Shown here in pieces: positions 1-14,000 of a stretch of DNA of 64,000 nucleotides (position 1 is its first letter; each line of letters starts with the position of its first letter). Made by a program: the position numbers and the translations under genes. Source of the DNA: Edolisoma coerulescens (Eukaryota; Chordata; Aves; Passeriformes; Campephagidae); NCBI GenBank assembly GCA_013397115.1, contig VWZW01001369.1:682001-746000 (forward strand), given 5' to 3'. The notes beneath the pieces were generated by a model. That model saw only the letters and a list, made by a program, of their open reading frames with translations. It did no database searches and had not been told where the DNA came from.

Positions 1-3000
1 AATAGAATATCTGTCTGTTCTCAGGAAAGGTTGTGGAAATAATTTAAAATGTAAAAAGACAGTACTAGCAGAAACAATTACTAAGGCAATGAAAATTCAA
101 ACAAGAAGAATTCAAACAAAGATTCCACTGAAGCCACAGTGATAGAAAAAAACCAACAAAAGATCACTTTAAAATGTCTTACGGCTGCCTTTGAATTTCA
201 TATGCCAAACACAGATCTGACACTTCCAAAACAAACAGTTTCTATTTGAAATGCTGCAATAAAAATACACATCTCCTACTCTGTACTTATACTAGAGGTG
301 TTTATATTCCTGGGGAGTCTCATTAACCTCGGTGCAACCAGTATGTTGAGAGATAAACACACAAAAGGCTGGTTGTTCTTTAACTACCCATGACAGCACG
401 AACCACCAATTACAATACATGCACAGATGGCTAATTGGTTTTACCACAATTTTCACAAGTCTGGGAAGGGGGACACCACCTCTCCCAATTTCTCTGAGGG
501 TTAGTACCAGCAGCACAGAACCAATTCATGTGTTGAGGCCCCTCAGGTCTTGTTGCCCTACTTGGTCAGACAAAAAATGAAAAAATTGTATAGTAGCTTA
601 CATGATACGCTCAACACCCCTGATTAAATTTTAAGTAGGTCTTCGGTACACACATTGATTTTATCTCTCACTTACTTATGAAATTCTAAGAAGATCGTCA
701 CATAAATGACAAATTCTAAACATTTCAGAACAAGAACGAAGTTTATGAGACTCGCAATTAAGTTGTAAATAAGTGCAAGAAACAGTCTTCAGAGCTAAAG
801 GTAAATTTTAACAGGGCATTTTGGTTCAAATCTATTGTATGTAACATTGCTTCTTCCTCTAAACTACCTGATGATACAGATCTCTCTCAGCTACACTGTT
901 AACAGGAAGACTAGATCACAGGCTTCTGTAATTAATTTTAACAGCAACAGCAGTAACAGCTTCCATTCCAAAATCAGCTGTGTGTAAATTCTGCATATCA
1001 GCGCTTCACACCTATTTGCTGAAACAGAATAGGGAGACTGAGGATTCCACAGAGAGATCTGAATTCCCAAAAGGACCTCCAAATATTAGAGATCATCTTC
1101 TCCCACCATCCTAGACTCTTGCCCATTCTCCCTAAAACCTGCCTGCCTCTGATACTGCCTCAGCTCCTAGCCCTCCATACCCACTCTTATGCTTTTACCC
1201 TCCATGCATACCCATACACACCAATGTCCTTATCCAACATCTTCCTTAATCCTCCAAATTCCTTATTAGGCTCCTTTTCTTGGAGGATATTTCACATTCT
1301 ATGTTTCATATATTAGAAGCACTGAACATATTCAGGGGAAAAACAGCATCCTTGCCCTCACAGTCTCCAGGCACCTCAGGTTATCGCCTGAATCCTGAGG
1401 GGATAGGTCACAGGAGCAGTCTGACTCTGTCCCTTTCCAGATGGAAGTTCCTTCTTGTGCTTTAGGACATGCACAGGTTAGCACAGGTCCTATAAGGAAT
1501 TGCAGTATGCTTCCACAATATGAAATCCTAGAAAATTTCAGTTATGCTTTAACAAGTCTCTAATATGCATTAAGAGTATTTTCAGCATGCCAATTTCAGG
1601 AAAAGCCGGATAAAATGACAAAAGCAGAAGAAAAATCGGTTTGAGAATAAAGTTTAGCCCTTGCCAAACTTCAAGTGTCTGAGAAAATGAGGATGTGTAA
1701 CCTCTAAAATTACCAATCATTCCTACACCTCTTTAACTTTCCTGAAAATTGGCATGCTGCAAACAGTCTGGCTTGCAGAATGCACATGTTATCAAGTCAA
1801 GAGAACAATAGTTCTGTCTGCCTCAATATGGACCCTGGAATGCACCTGTACTCCTTCATGAATATGGAGAGAAAACAAGCAGATAATTTGGAACTTTTTC
1901 AGCATAAAGAATAAAGGGTGCCCTCCATCTCATCCTCAAAAGTTTATACTCATTCCTAGGCTGGGGTACTTCTGCTTCAAACAAGCACTGAAACTAAAAT
2001 GACTCAATTTTTTGATAGGCCTACTTATTGACCATGTATTTTTAAAAAACAGCTGGCAATTAGCGGTCAAGCAATTCAAATCTATCTTTAAAAAGTATAG
2101 CTTAATAATGTTGGCTCACTGAGGACTGCTTATTAATATGATTACCAGGAAAGGCTGCCAGTAGTATTTACACTGATCTGAAATAAATTCTGGTCCTATA
2201 GTGGAATAGTTAGGCTATCCTTTTCTTAACCTTGTTCTTCCCTGCTAGTAGCAGATGTCTTACCATTAAACAAATGAAACGGTCTTTGCAGACACATCAT
2301 TCCAAGGATCATGCCAGGCCAGAGCACTGCCATTTCCCAATCCATTTCAATGTAGACCAAGAAGTTAGAAATGCTCTTCCACAAGACAGGGGGAGTTTAG
2401 TACATGAGAGCATGTACCAGCCTGGGAAATACAAGTTTCCAAGTTGGTATGTTGTTTTACATAATCTCAAACTTCAAGGGGCTTGGGATTTGCCTGTGCT
2501 AAATTAATACTTTAGCCTCTATTCTGGCTCTGCCAGCTGCATTCCCCTAAAGCTCAACTTTTGAGAGGGCAGGGGGCAAGCTATCATGGAATATTAAACT
2601 GCATAATATGGCATAAACAGTAGCAAACAACAGAGATCAAGTGTATCCCTGGGGTCACGTTAGAGAAATATTCATTTACATTTTTTAATTGCTGCTTTTC
2701 ATTTCAAACCCAGGTAATATAAACAACATTAAGCCTGCCCTTATCAAACAGCTGTTCTTTAACCAAAATCTGAAGTTAAAGTAATAAAAATGAATACTAA
2801 TTAAAGGTATGAACCCATTTCCATACAATGCACTAGGAAGCCTGTATATCAGTATTAGGACAAAACACCTAACAGCAGATTTCTAAAAATGCAAATAAAA
2901 AACTGGACAAAATTAAAAAATCACTTTATTGTGTAAGCATAAAGTTAAAAACCCACAAACCCAGGTCTTCCTCTAGCAAAGGCCAATCCATGACAGTACA

Positions 3001-6000
3001 GGTAACAGAACCATTAATACACACATAGTGTGAAAAAAAACACCACCACAAAATAAAGCCAACCCTCAAAAAACAACCAAAAAACCCTCAAAACAAACAC
3101 ATAAGAATTTATATCTGAAGTGCTACATGCATCCCATGAATCACACATTACATATAACTGGCATTACATAACTTTAATTCATGTAAATCCTTTCTGAACT
3201 AACACATGTTAATGTAAGTTTGGCGTAAGTCCAACTAACGTATTAATATGAAAAAAAAATATTACTACTCCCCTTGTTCTTAAAGTAAACAATTAAAGCT
3301 AGGGAAAAGGTAGGGTGGTGCACAGTTGCCTGTCAATTTGCAGTGCAATATGTGGTTTTACCATAATAAAGTATCTTTAGAGCACAACCAAGGATCAGAA
3401 AAAGGGCTTTTCCATAGACTGTCTCAGGAAGGCCTTTATACTTAAAACATCAGAAATAAAGTGCTCTTTCACAAGAAGGTGCCAAACTTCAGTCTTGGCA
3501 GAGGTTCATTTCATTGTTTTTGACCAAAAGGCTAAAAAAACCACACCAATCCAAAAAACACATTTGAAAGGATAAAACTTCTTTGTGCTATGGGAGCAAA
3601 GGAATGCAAGCAATACTGAACAGCTTTTGTCTGACTTCATCTTCGTATTTTCAAGGCTGTCCTCCCTAAAACCCTAACATCTGAATATCTTCAAGATGTG
3701 CAAAGAAATCTATCTTCAAATCCACTGAGAAAAATACTAATTTCCTTCTCCATCAGATGGAAAATTAAGGCTCAGATGTTTAATAACTTGCCAAAAGCAT
3801 CGCAGCACTTTTTCTGCCAGAAGAAACAGTATTTGAATACAGGTTGGCTGTGAGGTTAAAAGTACTGTGAAATCTAATGCATTCATTTAGTGCTGGCCTT
3901 TTATACAAATTTTATTCTGCTATCAGGTTGTCAAATCCCAATGAGAAGATTTCCTTCGATGTCACTTTAATGTCTCCCACTCAATAGAACAACCTTAGGG
4001 TTTTAAGGTTTGCTATTAAACTATTACTTTGGCTTAACACCAGCATTTAGTATTAAAGACATGAAATGAAATTAGATCTGAGGCATTGTGCCCTATACCA
4101 TAAACATGTCATCTTTACTCCTTTCTTTCACATCTTCCTTCTGAAAACATTGCCTTCACTCACTGTAATCTATTAAGGTATCTTCTATCATAACATTCCC
4201 TCTAAAAAAGAAATTATGTTTCTTAGTAAGCACTGAACTGCAACTGATTGCAGAGCAGCCATGACTACAGAACACTTGCAATACTTTAAAAGCCATAGAA
4301 TTCACTCATGCCACAACTAGAGCAAACACTTCAAACAAAAAGTGCTGTAATTCACTCAACTTAATGGGAAAAGTAATGCCATTATGGAAATGCGTGGACA
4401 TTGCACGTAGTGCAGGGTCAGTCAGCAGTGCTTCATCTCCATAATGTCTTGACTCCTTGTAGGCATTTTTAAAACACATATTATTTAGCGGATTTTTTTT
4501 TAAAAATTTGTACCAGAAAGATTTCATAGTTGTGATTTAGAACAAAAATATAGAAAGCAACTTCTCAAATTTAACTCAGTCTATGAGCTTCCTGGATCCC
4601 TACTCATGTGCATCCCTAACTGGACACACCCAGAGACTCACACACACGGACATTTGCACACGCAACAGTCACTCAAATTTACATAATTTCAATCTTAATT
4701 CCTAGCCTCTATCATATTTCCTGTTAAACATGTTAAGAAAAAAAACCCTTTTTTCTATCTTCTCTCAGAAGAACTAACACTGCCCTTTCTCCTCAAATTT
4801 TCAGTAGAACATGAACATCACCTGACTTTAAGTCACCAAAAATTTAGCTTAGCCTTCATGAGTAGCTACTGCAGGAAAAAGGCTCCAAAGAAAGGTGCTG
4901 ACAAATCCAGATATAAGTAATATTTTCATGGTTACTAATGACAGTCAGAAATCAGCAGAAATGCATTGCATTGAGCTCCCAAGAATTAGCATTAGTGGAT
5001 CAGCCTTAATACAGGCAATAAATTTGCAAAGTGTAATGAGGTTTCAGAAGACAAATAGGAAAGTCAATGCACATGACTCCAGGCTTTGTTTCACCTCCCT
5101 CACAACTGTAAAAGTCATGACTTTACTTATCAGTGTACATTTTATATAACCCGCATGGTAGACTCAGCTCTTAGGGAGGAGAGGGTTGTGTTTTCTTTTT
5201 TAAATTGCTTTTATTCGTGTAGGGTTTCTTGTTTTTACACAAACAGAAGCATAGATCAGACACAGTTACATAAGAAGCAAAAAATGTCATCATGGGAAAA
5301 CATTTTGCAATAAGTACATGATTTTGTTGAGAAATGGCAGCACTGAATGACTAAAATTATAACTGTTTTCTTTACTTTGTTCTATAAAAACAAAATTACC
5401 TCCAAATGCAAATTTGGTGATCTGTTCTCAGACCCATCAGCTGTTGGCTTCTTTGATGAGCTGTGAGTCCTCAACTAGACCTTTATTTACAGAACATTGT
5501 AAAATTTAATATTTAACCCCACAATCTCTGTGTAGGATTTTTTGCCCTCAAGAATAACAGCCACTGGCAGATACAAAAGTTTGTCCTTCTTATGTCCACT
5601 GAAAATGGACTATAATCATTCCTTTTAACCAAGTTGAAAAAATTATTTTAGAACTTACTATAAGTTTGTGCCAAAGAATTGTCCCTAAATGGCTACACAG
5701 TATCAGTTGGTAATAAAAGAACTGGTTTCAACTAACAGGAAGTGTTCTATTAAGTCTGCAACTTCTTTCAAGCAAGAAATACACATTGATGAGCTTCAGT
5801 GATTACATATATATTCATATTTTCAATTTACATTTTAGTATTAAAAACCGAGCAACTGAGGTCCAATAAATGAAATTATTTCTGTATCATTTATCTTAAG
5901 CACCATTTAGAAGGAAACTGGAACTAAAATGGATTGATATCACGATTTAGGATGGTTGAGTAAATAAAACTATTTGAAATAGTAGAAAAGAAAAAACACA

Positions 6001-9000
6001 AAAATAAATTTCATCTTTTAACAAATACATTATTGTCTGTAGTTATTAGAAATTAGAAAAGCTCCTCATTGATATGTTTTGGCAATTGAGGAATTGGTAC
6101 GTGTCATCGCTCCAGGCTCATATTTGCAGACACACAGAAGATGAGAACAAAGCATCCTGATTTTCAGCTACCAGCTAGCTTCCAGTCTCTGAATGAACTA
6201 GTTACTGAATCTAAAAAACATTTGTCGAAAATTTTCATTCTGCAGAAATAACTATTACTGTCTAAAACTGATTCAACATTCAAGAGGTTAGCAGTCCGGC
6301 TTGAAACTTCAGCAGAAGAGTATTTCTTACCCCACCCAATTAAACTTTCAACTTTTTTTTTTTTCCAGTCAAAACTGTTCTGAATCATAGTGCTTTAAAG
6401 GTTGTCATAACATTAAAAAAAAGTAAAATTAAGATTTTTTTTTCACTTGTTTGTCTTTAAAATGCTTTTCTACCATCCTATCTATTTGCATAATGCTAAA
6501 TTAGTTTAGTTGTATAAGAACATCCATAAAATACTTTTCTGTGGCATGTTTTGATGCTACCAAAAATACAGAGAAAATCTTCTTCTGCTCAACTGATTTC
6601 ACGGCAGTCCCAAATAAGCTATATTCTGCATTAGTCTATTTGTCATATCAGAGCTTACCGTTAAAACATTAGCTCCATTTTTCATGATCGGTTAATAATG
6701 GAAGTATAGAAGTATAGAAATATACTTCTATTTCTATACTATAGAAGTATAGAAATACTTCCCCTAATAACTGCAGCTAGACAAGTGTTTACACTCCTAT
6801 CTCAAACTGAAGCCCCTCTGTCGCTGCTCAGTGCTGCCAACTGCTCTCCGGCAGCGCTCCAGCTGCTTCCCTGTCACACAGCTGGCGCAGTCAAAACCCT
6901 CTGCCTGCATTTTACCCCCCCCAAATGGCCGGCATCCCAGTGGATTAGGCTGCTCCTGCGCACAGAGCAGATAGGAATTTTTCAAGGACCTGATACTCAC
7001 CTTCCAATCACTGATTCAAGTCACTTACCTACTGTCCTGCTTAGAAACACGTTACTGAGACCCGCCATTTGACAGAGCATGCCATAGGGAAACCATAACA
7101 AACTGGAAACATTTATTTATTTAAATGGACTAACATGTGACAAGAGCAGACTGCAGTAGTCTGCAACATGGGGAAATGGATGGCAGTAAAACTAGCAAAA
7201 AAAGCAGGATAGATTTAAAAGGGTAGAAGCAATTTTAGCAGATGTTTACTAAGGGAAAGCTCAAGGGACACAAGCACTGAAGGCAAAAATGCCAAAAAGA
7301 ATTTTTAAAAAAGAAATAAATTTTAAAAAGGAAGGCAACACTTTTGGCAAGGAGAGGACTGATAGATGGATGCAATCAGATTCTGTAGACCTCTGAAGCT
7401 AAGACTTTGAGGTTTAAAGTAAAGTAGGAATAAAAAGGCTTTATCCTAAAACATGCCCAATGCCAATTTCTTTGTTTCACTTGAAGAAAGATACTGCAGT
7501 GTTGTATCAGAGAAATCAAAGCTCAGCACCATATGTATGAGCCCTCTTTATCTGCAAGACTTAAAAGACTGCAGAACGGCCTAACTCACGTAAAGGTGAC
7601 ATTATCAGCCATTAGACAAAAGCTTGCCTGAGTTAGAGGCATGCAGACTGCTGGAAAAAAACCATCAGCTGCCACAGAGCACTACCACATAAGGAAATTT
7701 CACCTTTAGGTTAGAAATTGCTGACACCTGGTTTTCCATTATTTTTCTAAGTAAAAGAAAGGGAAAGCAAGGAACTTTAAGCTCCTTTCCTTCATGACTC
7801 TTCATTAAAGAGTCATTCTTCACTGAACAATTTAATACTATATTCTGGAGCTTTACAGGATTTGTTTCAAGTGGATTCAGCAAGCAGAAAGGCCTTGCTG
7901 TGGATGCCAAAGAAGTTTTAACCTGCATGAAAACAAGCCAGAAAGTCACTGTGGCCACAAAATACAAGCAGCAAAGAAACTGCTCATATAAAAGGCCCAG
8001 AGGTCCTCTACATTCACACATCAAAATTAACACTTTAAACCATTTTCTGGTAGTTAAAAGCTTTATATGACACACTGCAAACACTTCAACAAAAGGTATT
8101 CTAAACACTTTTATAGTTTCTATCACATAACAATGAACTGAAGAAGAAAAATAGCCTTTTTACTGGCACATAGCCTTTAAAGAAGTCAGCCATTTGCGAA
8201 ATAAATTTTGGCAAATAAAATACCACCCACAAGGCACAATATTTGTCTAAATATGCAACCTAAAAGACTTTTATGCAATAGGAAAAAAAGATACTTACCT
8301 TCTAAATTTCCCCAATTTTCTCCACAGATCTTTCTTGAAATAGTTTTTGTACGATATATTATTATGAAAAAACTTTCATTTTTGCATCAACCATACAGCA
8401 GGCAGTATTTTAAGAGAGACCAATATAAAGCTTACTTAATCACCTAATTTCCAATTGCACTCCTATAATACATCATTTATCCCAGTGGAAATCAGTATCA
8501 CTGAATGGTCTGTAATAATTAACTTATTCTCTAAGTAAGCACAGGAAAAGAAATTATGAATATAATGCATTATCTGCTTACTATCTTTATATAAGGCCCT
8601 CTGTACACATGCCTGTATTGCACAGATGGAAGGATGCAGAATGTGTACACACCACAAATAGGGCTACATAAAGATAAGGCTACATATTTAATAGCCTGCA
8701 CATGCAAGTATCACTTACGGTTACGCATCTGCTTCTCAGAATAGTGACCACATTATTGTTGAAGTCCCACCACACCACTTTATGCACTAATAAATCTGAA
8801 ATAGCACAATGTATTCCCAGCTATTATAACAAAAGGACATTCTAGGTTTCTTATTTTTATTTTATTTCACACATACACAACTATCAGTGCTCCATATCAA
8901 AGGCATGAAAAGGTGGTTCTGAGCATGAAGCACCCAAGGGTGGGCTAGGGGAGCAGCATGCATGGAGCCCCTTGAGCAGCTCCTCTGTACCACCACGGGG

Positions 9001-10149
9001 CTCACCTGCATCATCAGCACAGCTGATCATCTGACCAGACCAGTCACAGGCACATGGTGACAGAGACATGGTGACAGAGACATCCCTCACAGGCAAAGCA
9101 GAGATGGGAATGATTTGTGTAATGACAAATCCGTTTGTCTTGCATGGACCCAACCTAAAATGCTACCCTTTCAGTTTTTGTACAATACTCAAAGAGCCTT
9201 TTTTGGAATACCTGAAGGCCACTGCTCATATTAGTCAAAACAGAGATCAAGATCTCCAAAAATATTTGCTCAGGCATTCCAGAATCCTGCCCCAGAGTCT
9301 ACTTAGAGCACAGGGTCAGTGAAGCAAGTGTTCAGCCAAATGAGTAACGCTTGGAGTCAAGAAAACAGCTGGGCAGACACAGATGTTATCTAGGTTGCTC
9401 TTTTAGACAAACAAAACATTAAGGGCTCTGATTCATACTTTGCAATAAGCTCTGTCAGAACACCAGCTACTGGTGCTGAAGATCCAGGTGATGCTAGAGA
9501 GATCAGACAGTGAGGAAAAAATCCAGTACACACAATTATTTTCAAAGACCCATACACCTTTGATATAAGCATTTATGTAACAGCTTCTCTGCACCAAAAA
9601 TAAAGTCAGCACCATTTTTCCCAGAATCTTAGCCAACCTCCGCTCCAAGGACAAGAACAGGGAGTGCTGTCAAACATCGAACCCCACAATTTTCCTTGGT
9701 ACTGTGATCCTGCATGAGCACTTGGCATCCTCATCTAAACAGTTCATGGCAACCACAGCACCTCTGACAAACCCTGGCTATAGAAAAAAGACTGAGGTAT
9801 GCTGCAAAACAATTTTTGAAGTTTCTAGGAAATAAGATGGTTAGATGCATAAGCAGATTATCAACCCTGTTACAAATGTGGAAATGCCTTCACTGTACTT
9901 GGAAACACCATAATAAATGTAAACTTCATTTTCTACAGGGAGCAGAGTATCAGGGGGAAAAAACTACACCTGAAAGAAACTAAAAATATCTTAACTTCTA
10001 GAAGAAATAGTGAAAGGTATTTTTTCTCTTTCAAGCATTTCCAGACAGCCTGAAGTAAGAATTTGGGCTCGTAAAGTAGACAACGAGGCACTGACATGTT
10101 CCTGAAGTAGCTTTTGGATGACATGACAATCCCTTAGAAATGGGGATTG
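1..10149 (-). other. CDK14 intron 2, distal segment, no gene
   Basis: This AT-rich segment holds nothing I recognise as a gene. It has scattered short A/C-rich patches (about 3030-3110), CA-rich sequence near 4625-4665, a hairpin-forming repeat at 6711-6757 and a small direct repeat (acatggtgacagag twice, about 9053-9080). The longest open frame, 153 codons on the minus strand at 7665-8126, has no recognisable motif. Assignment to intron 2 follows from the minus-strand CDK14 exons to the right and the absence of other genes. Confidence 0.6.
6711..6757. repeat. Alternating inverted repeat forming two exclusive hairpins
   Basis: The 12-mer AGTATAGAAATA occurs at 6711-6722 and again at 6746-6757. 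Its exact reverse complement TATTTCTATACT lies between them at 6729-6740. The central arm can pair with either the left copy (6-nt loop) or the right copy (5-nt loop), but not both. The sequence is AT-rich and a further partial copy lies just upstream (gaagtataga from 6701). It probably arose by replication slippage or templated inversion; no transcript function can be inferred. Confidence 0.8.
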
Positions 10150-11008
10150 CAAAAGGTCCCTGATGACCAAAGATTGTTGTACCCTTCTTCAAAAAAGACC
10201 AAAATGACAATCAAGGAACTACAAACTAATCACCCTCACTTAGGTCCTTCAGAAAAATCATAGAGCAAATCCTCTTGGAGCACATTTCCAGGCACTTAAA
10301 TGGGGTGGTGACTGGCAACAGATGGCATGGATTTAGCAGGAGTAAATCTTGCCTGAACAACCTAATTGTCTTCTCTGCTACAAATCTTGACTGGATTTCT
10401 GGACAGCATGGGAGTGATGAACATCACTGACGTTAACTAGGTTTTGACAGTCTCACACAGCATTCCTGTGTTCAAGTTAAGATGTTACATTCTGGATGGG
10501 TAGACAACTAGTTGGGCTAAAAATAGTTTAGCTAACTGTGCCAGTGGGTTTTACTCTACCTGCAGGCTGGAAACAAATGAGGTACTGCAGGGGTCCATCT
10601 GGGGACATGCCCTATTTATTACCCCTATCAACAACCTGGAGGAGATGAGGGAATGCACTCTCTGCAGTTGGTGGGGTGGGATGTTGGTATGCCAGGGCTG
10701 CTATCCAGAAAGACCTGCACAGGCTGGAGAAATGTCCTGATGGAAACTTCACGCAGTTCAACAAGGACACACAAAAGTTCTCCATCCGGAAAGTAACGTT
10801 TTTAACTCTGTTGATAGCCAAGGATTGAAACAAGTTATCCAGAGAGGTTGTGCAGCCTCCATCTTTGGAGGCTTTCAAGATCAACTGGAAAAATCTCTGA
10901 GTAATCTGGTCTAATTTCACAGCTGCTCCTGCTTTGAGGGGGTGGTTGTACAAGAGACTTCCTCAGGTCCCTCTTGACCTGAATTATCATACAGTTCCAT
11001 AGAATCCT
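10150..11008 (+). mobile_element. CR1 LINE fragment, plus strand, reverse-transcriptase region to 3' end
   Basis: This is a decayed CR1 non-LTR retrotransposon copy read on the plus strand. Recognisable pieces, in order, are the reverse-transcriptase-coding text (gaactacaaactaatcaccc, then atcatagagcaaatcctc), the region around caggggtccatctgggg with ctatcaacaacctggaggag, and the 3' part with cagagaggttgtgcagcctcc and ggtccctcttgacctg. It ends near gttccatagaatcc. The reading frame is interrupted and internal stretches are missing, so it encodes no protein. Boundaries are approximate, especially at the 5' end. Confidence 0.85.
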
Positions 11009-14000
11009 TTCTACTGCTGAAAAGACTATCCCTGCTTCCTGGTAACTCACTGGAAGCTGAAAGGGCGCAGTATTGGGTAAGATGGCAATGCTAACTGGAC
11101 TACTCAGTCCAGTTCATCTACTCATACTCGAAAGGTTTGCAAATGAGATTTGGAATCTAACAGGAAAAAAATCCCCACATTATTTCTTAGTTACTTGAAT
11201 GTATACATTTATCTTTCTCAGAAAATCAAAAAGTGGCTCTAATAAACCCTGTTTAGTTAAAATATGATGCACAACTTTTTATTGTGCTTTGTAAAAGGTT
11301 TCAATATCTACAAATGAAAGTCTTTGTGAGTCTATCTTTCCTACATAATGAACAGAAACTGGCCAGTTTCCAAACGGCCTCACTGCAGAGGTCAGTCAGA
11401 GGAAATGAATGCAGGAGAAAGGGAAGGTCCCTTCCCACATATGGAAGTACCGATTCAGAGATGCTCAACACTCAGCATTTCAAAAGAAGAAATGTAATAT
11501 TTGCCTGTTCAAGTTGGAAAAATATGTTCTAAAAGAAGCATCTTTCATTTTGAAAGGAAAACTCCCAGCCTATTTACTCACCATGATGAAATGCATTTTA
11601 CACAACTGGCAGGGTCATGAGAAAGTTTTCATTTCACAGCACACAAATTAGCCAGCTACTACACTTCCTACAAGAGAAAGAAACGTAACTTTTGGCCTAT
11701 GCTCCTAATGATAGGCAATTTTCATTCCCAGAACAGGGTGATGTTTTATTAAAATTTTCCCCAAGGAAAAATCAAGGTGTTGTTGTGTCAGCTTTTTATG
11801 CAGCAATTCAGCAGCTGAACATTTGCATTAATTGAGTATGATACTGGTGATGATTCTCTTCTGCAGTCATTGGATATGCTCCATTTCTCCTCCAGATGGT
11901 CTTCTCCCAAGTCCACAAAATTGTCTGGGAAGCTGATAACCTTTTATAAATTGACAGCTATCTTAGCAGTAGTTAGAAATTATCCCATAGTTTCCTGACA
12001 TTTGCGGAATACATAACAAAATACTGGGGTCTGGTTGTTTTCATTGTATATTTCGGTATTTTGGTTTGGATTGGGTTTTTTTATTATTTTGCCTTTTTTT
12101 TTTTTTAAGCACATCACCAGAATCAGGCTAATGAAATTACCAGTGATATGAAGAAAAATATAGAAAGAAAAAAAGCAGTGGAATCACGTCCCAGGTCTCT
12201 ATCTGGGCAGACGTCTCACTTGTTGGGGAGTGAAGAATGAAATTTCACATTACCTAAACATGCTGAGCATCACTCTGCTCCAGATGGAGGGACTCAAATC
12301 CCTGCACTGCAACAGTAGCAGACATCCATCTACTGGAGTAAACCACCCATTGAGACATGGGAGGTCAACAGACTGTTAAGAATTAACACTAACCACAAAA
12401 TTACCATTGAGAAACCTGAACAGGGTTACAGAAATTTCCAAAGCTCATGAGCACTTAGCTGCCTTTCCCTCTCTATGAAATCTGAGTATTTTATCAGTTG
12501 GTTGGTTTTTTCCACTCACCTATGTGACAGAGAAAACAACAGTTGATTTAAAAGCAGTAGCTGGTCCCACTGAGGGTTATGTTTTCATTACTGGTCAAAA
12601 TCTAGAATTAGTTTTATAAACACTGTGTAATTGACCTGTGAGGTTCAATAGCTCAGAACGTATTGAAAAAAGAGCTTAGCTGTATCCAAGAAGGGATTGA
12701 ACATAATGATTAATAGCCTCTGTAACAAGACTAAAAATTGCAAGAACCTCTGTCTTCATGCTCCAGGGCACAGACATAACCAGCTGAGATCAGGCATAAA
12801 TTTCTGCCCACTACATTACTGTGAAGTTATATGCACTGGGAGTAGTTTACAGCTTTGGAGACTTGCAAGACTTTCAGTTTCTTCCATTGTTGGCAAGCAT
12901 CCACATTCATCCTTAAACATCTTGGAAAGCAAGACATTCTCAGGGAAGAACTGCCTAAATTGAAACAATTTCTGATAATTGTCCATCTCAACTGGTTTTT
13001 AAACTTTTTTTAAATGGCTAATGAGCCACAATATCATTAGAAAACTGACTCTGAAACTCCACTATTCTTCTTTGGTGATTGGGGAAAGAAGCCACACCAC
13101 AGACAACCTCAGTCAACATCCCTGCACCCCCAAATGCACGCACACAAACACAAAATAAAAAATCTCCAGTCAAATCCTTTTTTAACGAAAACTGGTTGCA
13201 CCAAGTTTTTCTAAATTATTCTGCTCTTATGAGAAAGAAGCTGATTTTTCAGTAGAAAATAATCAAGAACATTAAAGCCTTCCTAGTTTCCACTCAAAAG
13301 TTATTTCTATTTACATAGGACAAGGTTGTGTTCTACCCACATTTTCTTTCTCCAATTCATACTTCCATGCGCTGTATTTCTTATATGAATTAGGCTTTTT
13401 GCCACAACTGTGTATGGCGTTCCCCCAATCTATTTTCCTATTGCAAGGCCTCATGTTGGAGCTAGAGGCAGACTTGGCAGTCCAGGAAATAGATCCACCA
13501 CGCAGCAACTGCCCATTAACTTTGGCTAATGCTGCACTGGCACTTCCCAATCATTTGGGAAAATACTGTTTTTCATTCAGATTGTGTAAACAGGTGAGAA
13601 TTCTCCCAGCTGTAGCATTTACATTGACTTTGTGGTTCTTTTGAATTCCAACTTCAAACATTTAAATACTTATTACTATTTTGAATAGTTATCCTTCCAT
13701 ATCTATCCCAATGCAGCCAAATTTGCCATAGCTTGCCATAGATTTTTGCAGTTTCAGTAACATTTCATTCTTTACCAGTGGTCTCTGAAATCCTTCTTGA
13801 ACTAAAGGATACTGCAACACAATGACTCATTCTAGCAATTCTGCTACTAACATAAACATTGGATGTATGGGTTCCTTGACTTGAATAAAGACCAAGTTCT
13901 CCAACAAGAAGTATACTCCTATTATGTAACCAGTAAAATTTATATACAAAACACTCTAAATATATGAATATAATGACGTAAAAAAATACAATTAAATGAA

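Noticed and set aside
7665..8126. 153-codon minus-strand open frame, among the longest without N
   Set aside because: No domain, signal or family resemblance, no splice structure, and AT-rich intronic context. Such lengths are expected by chance in 64 kb.
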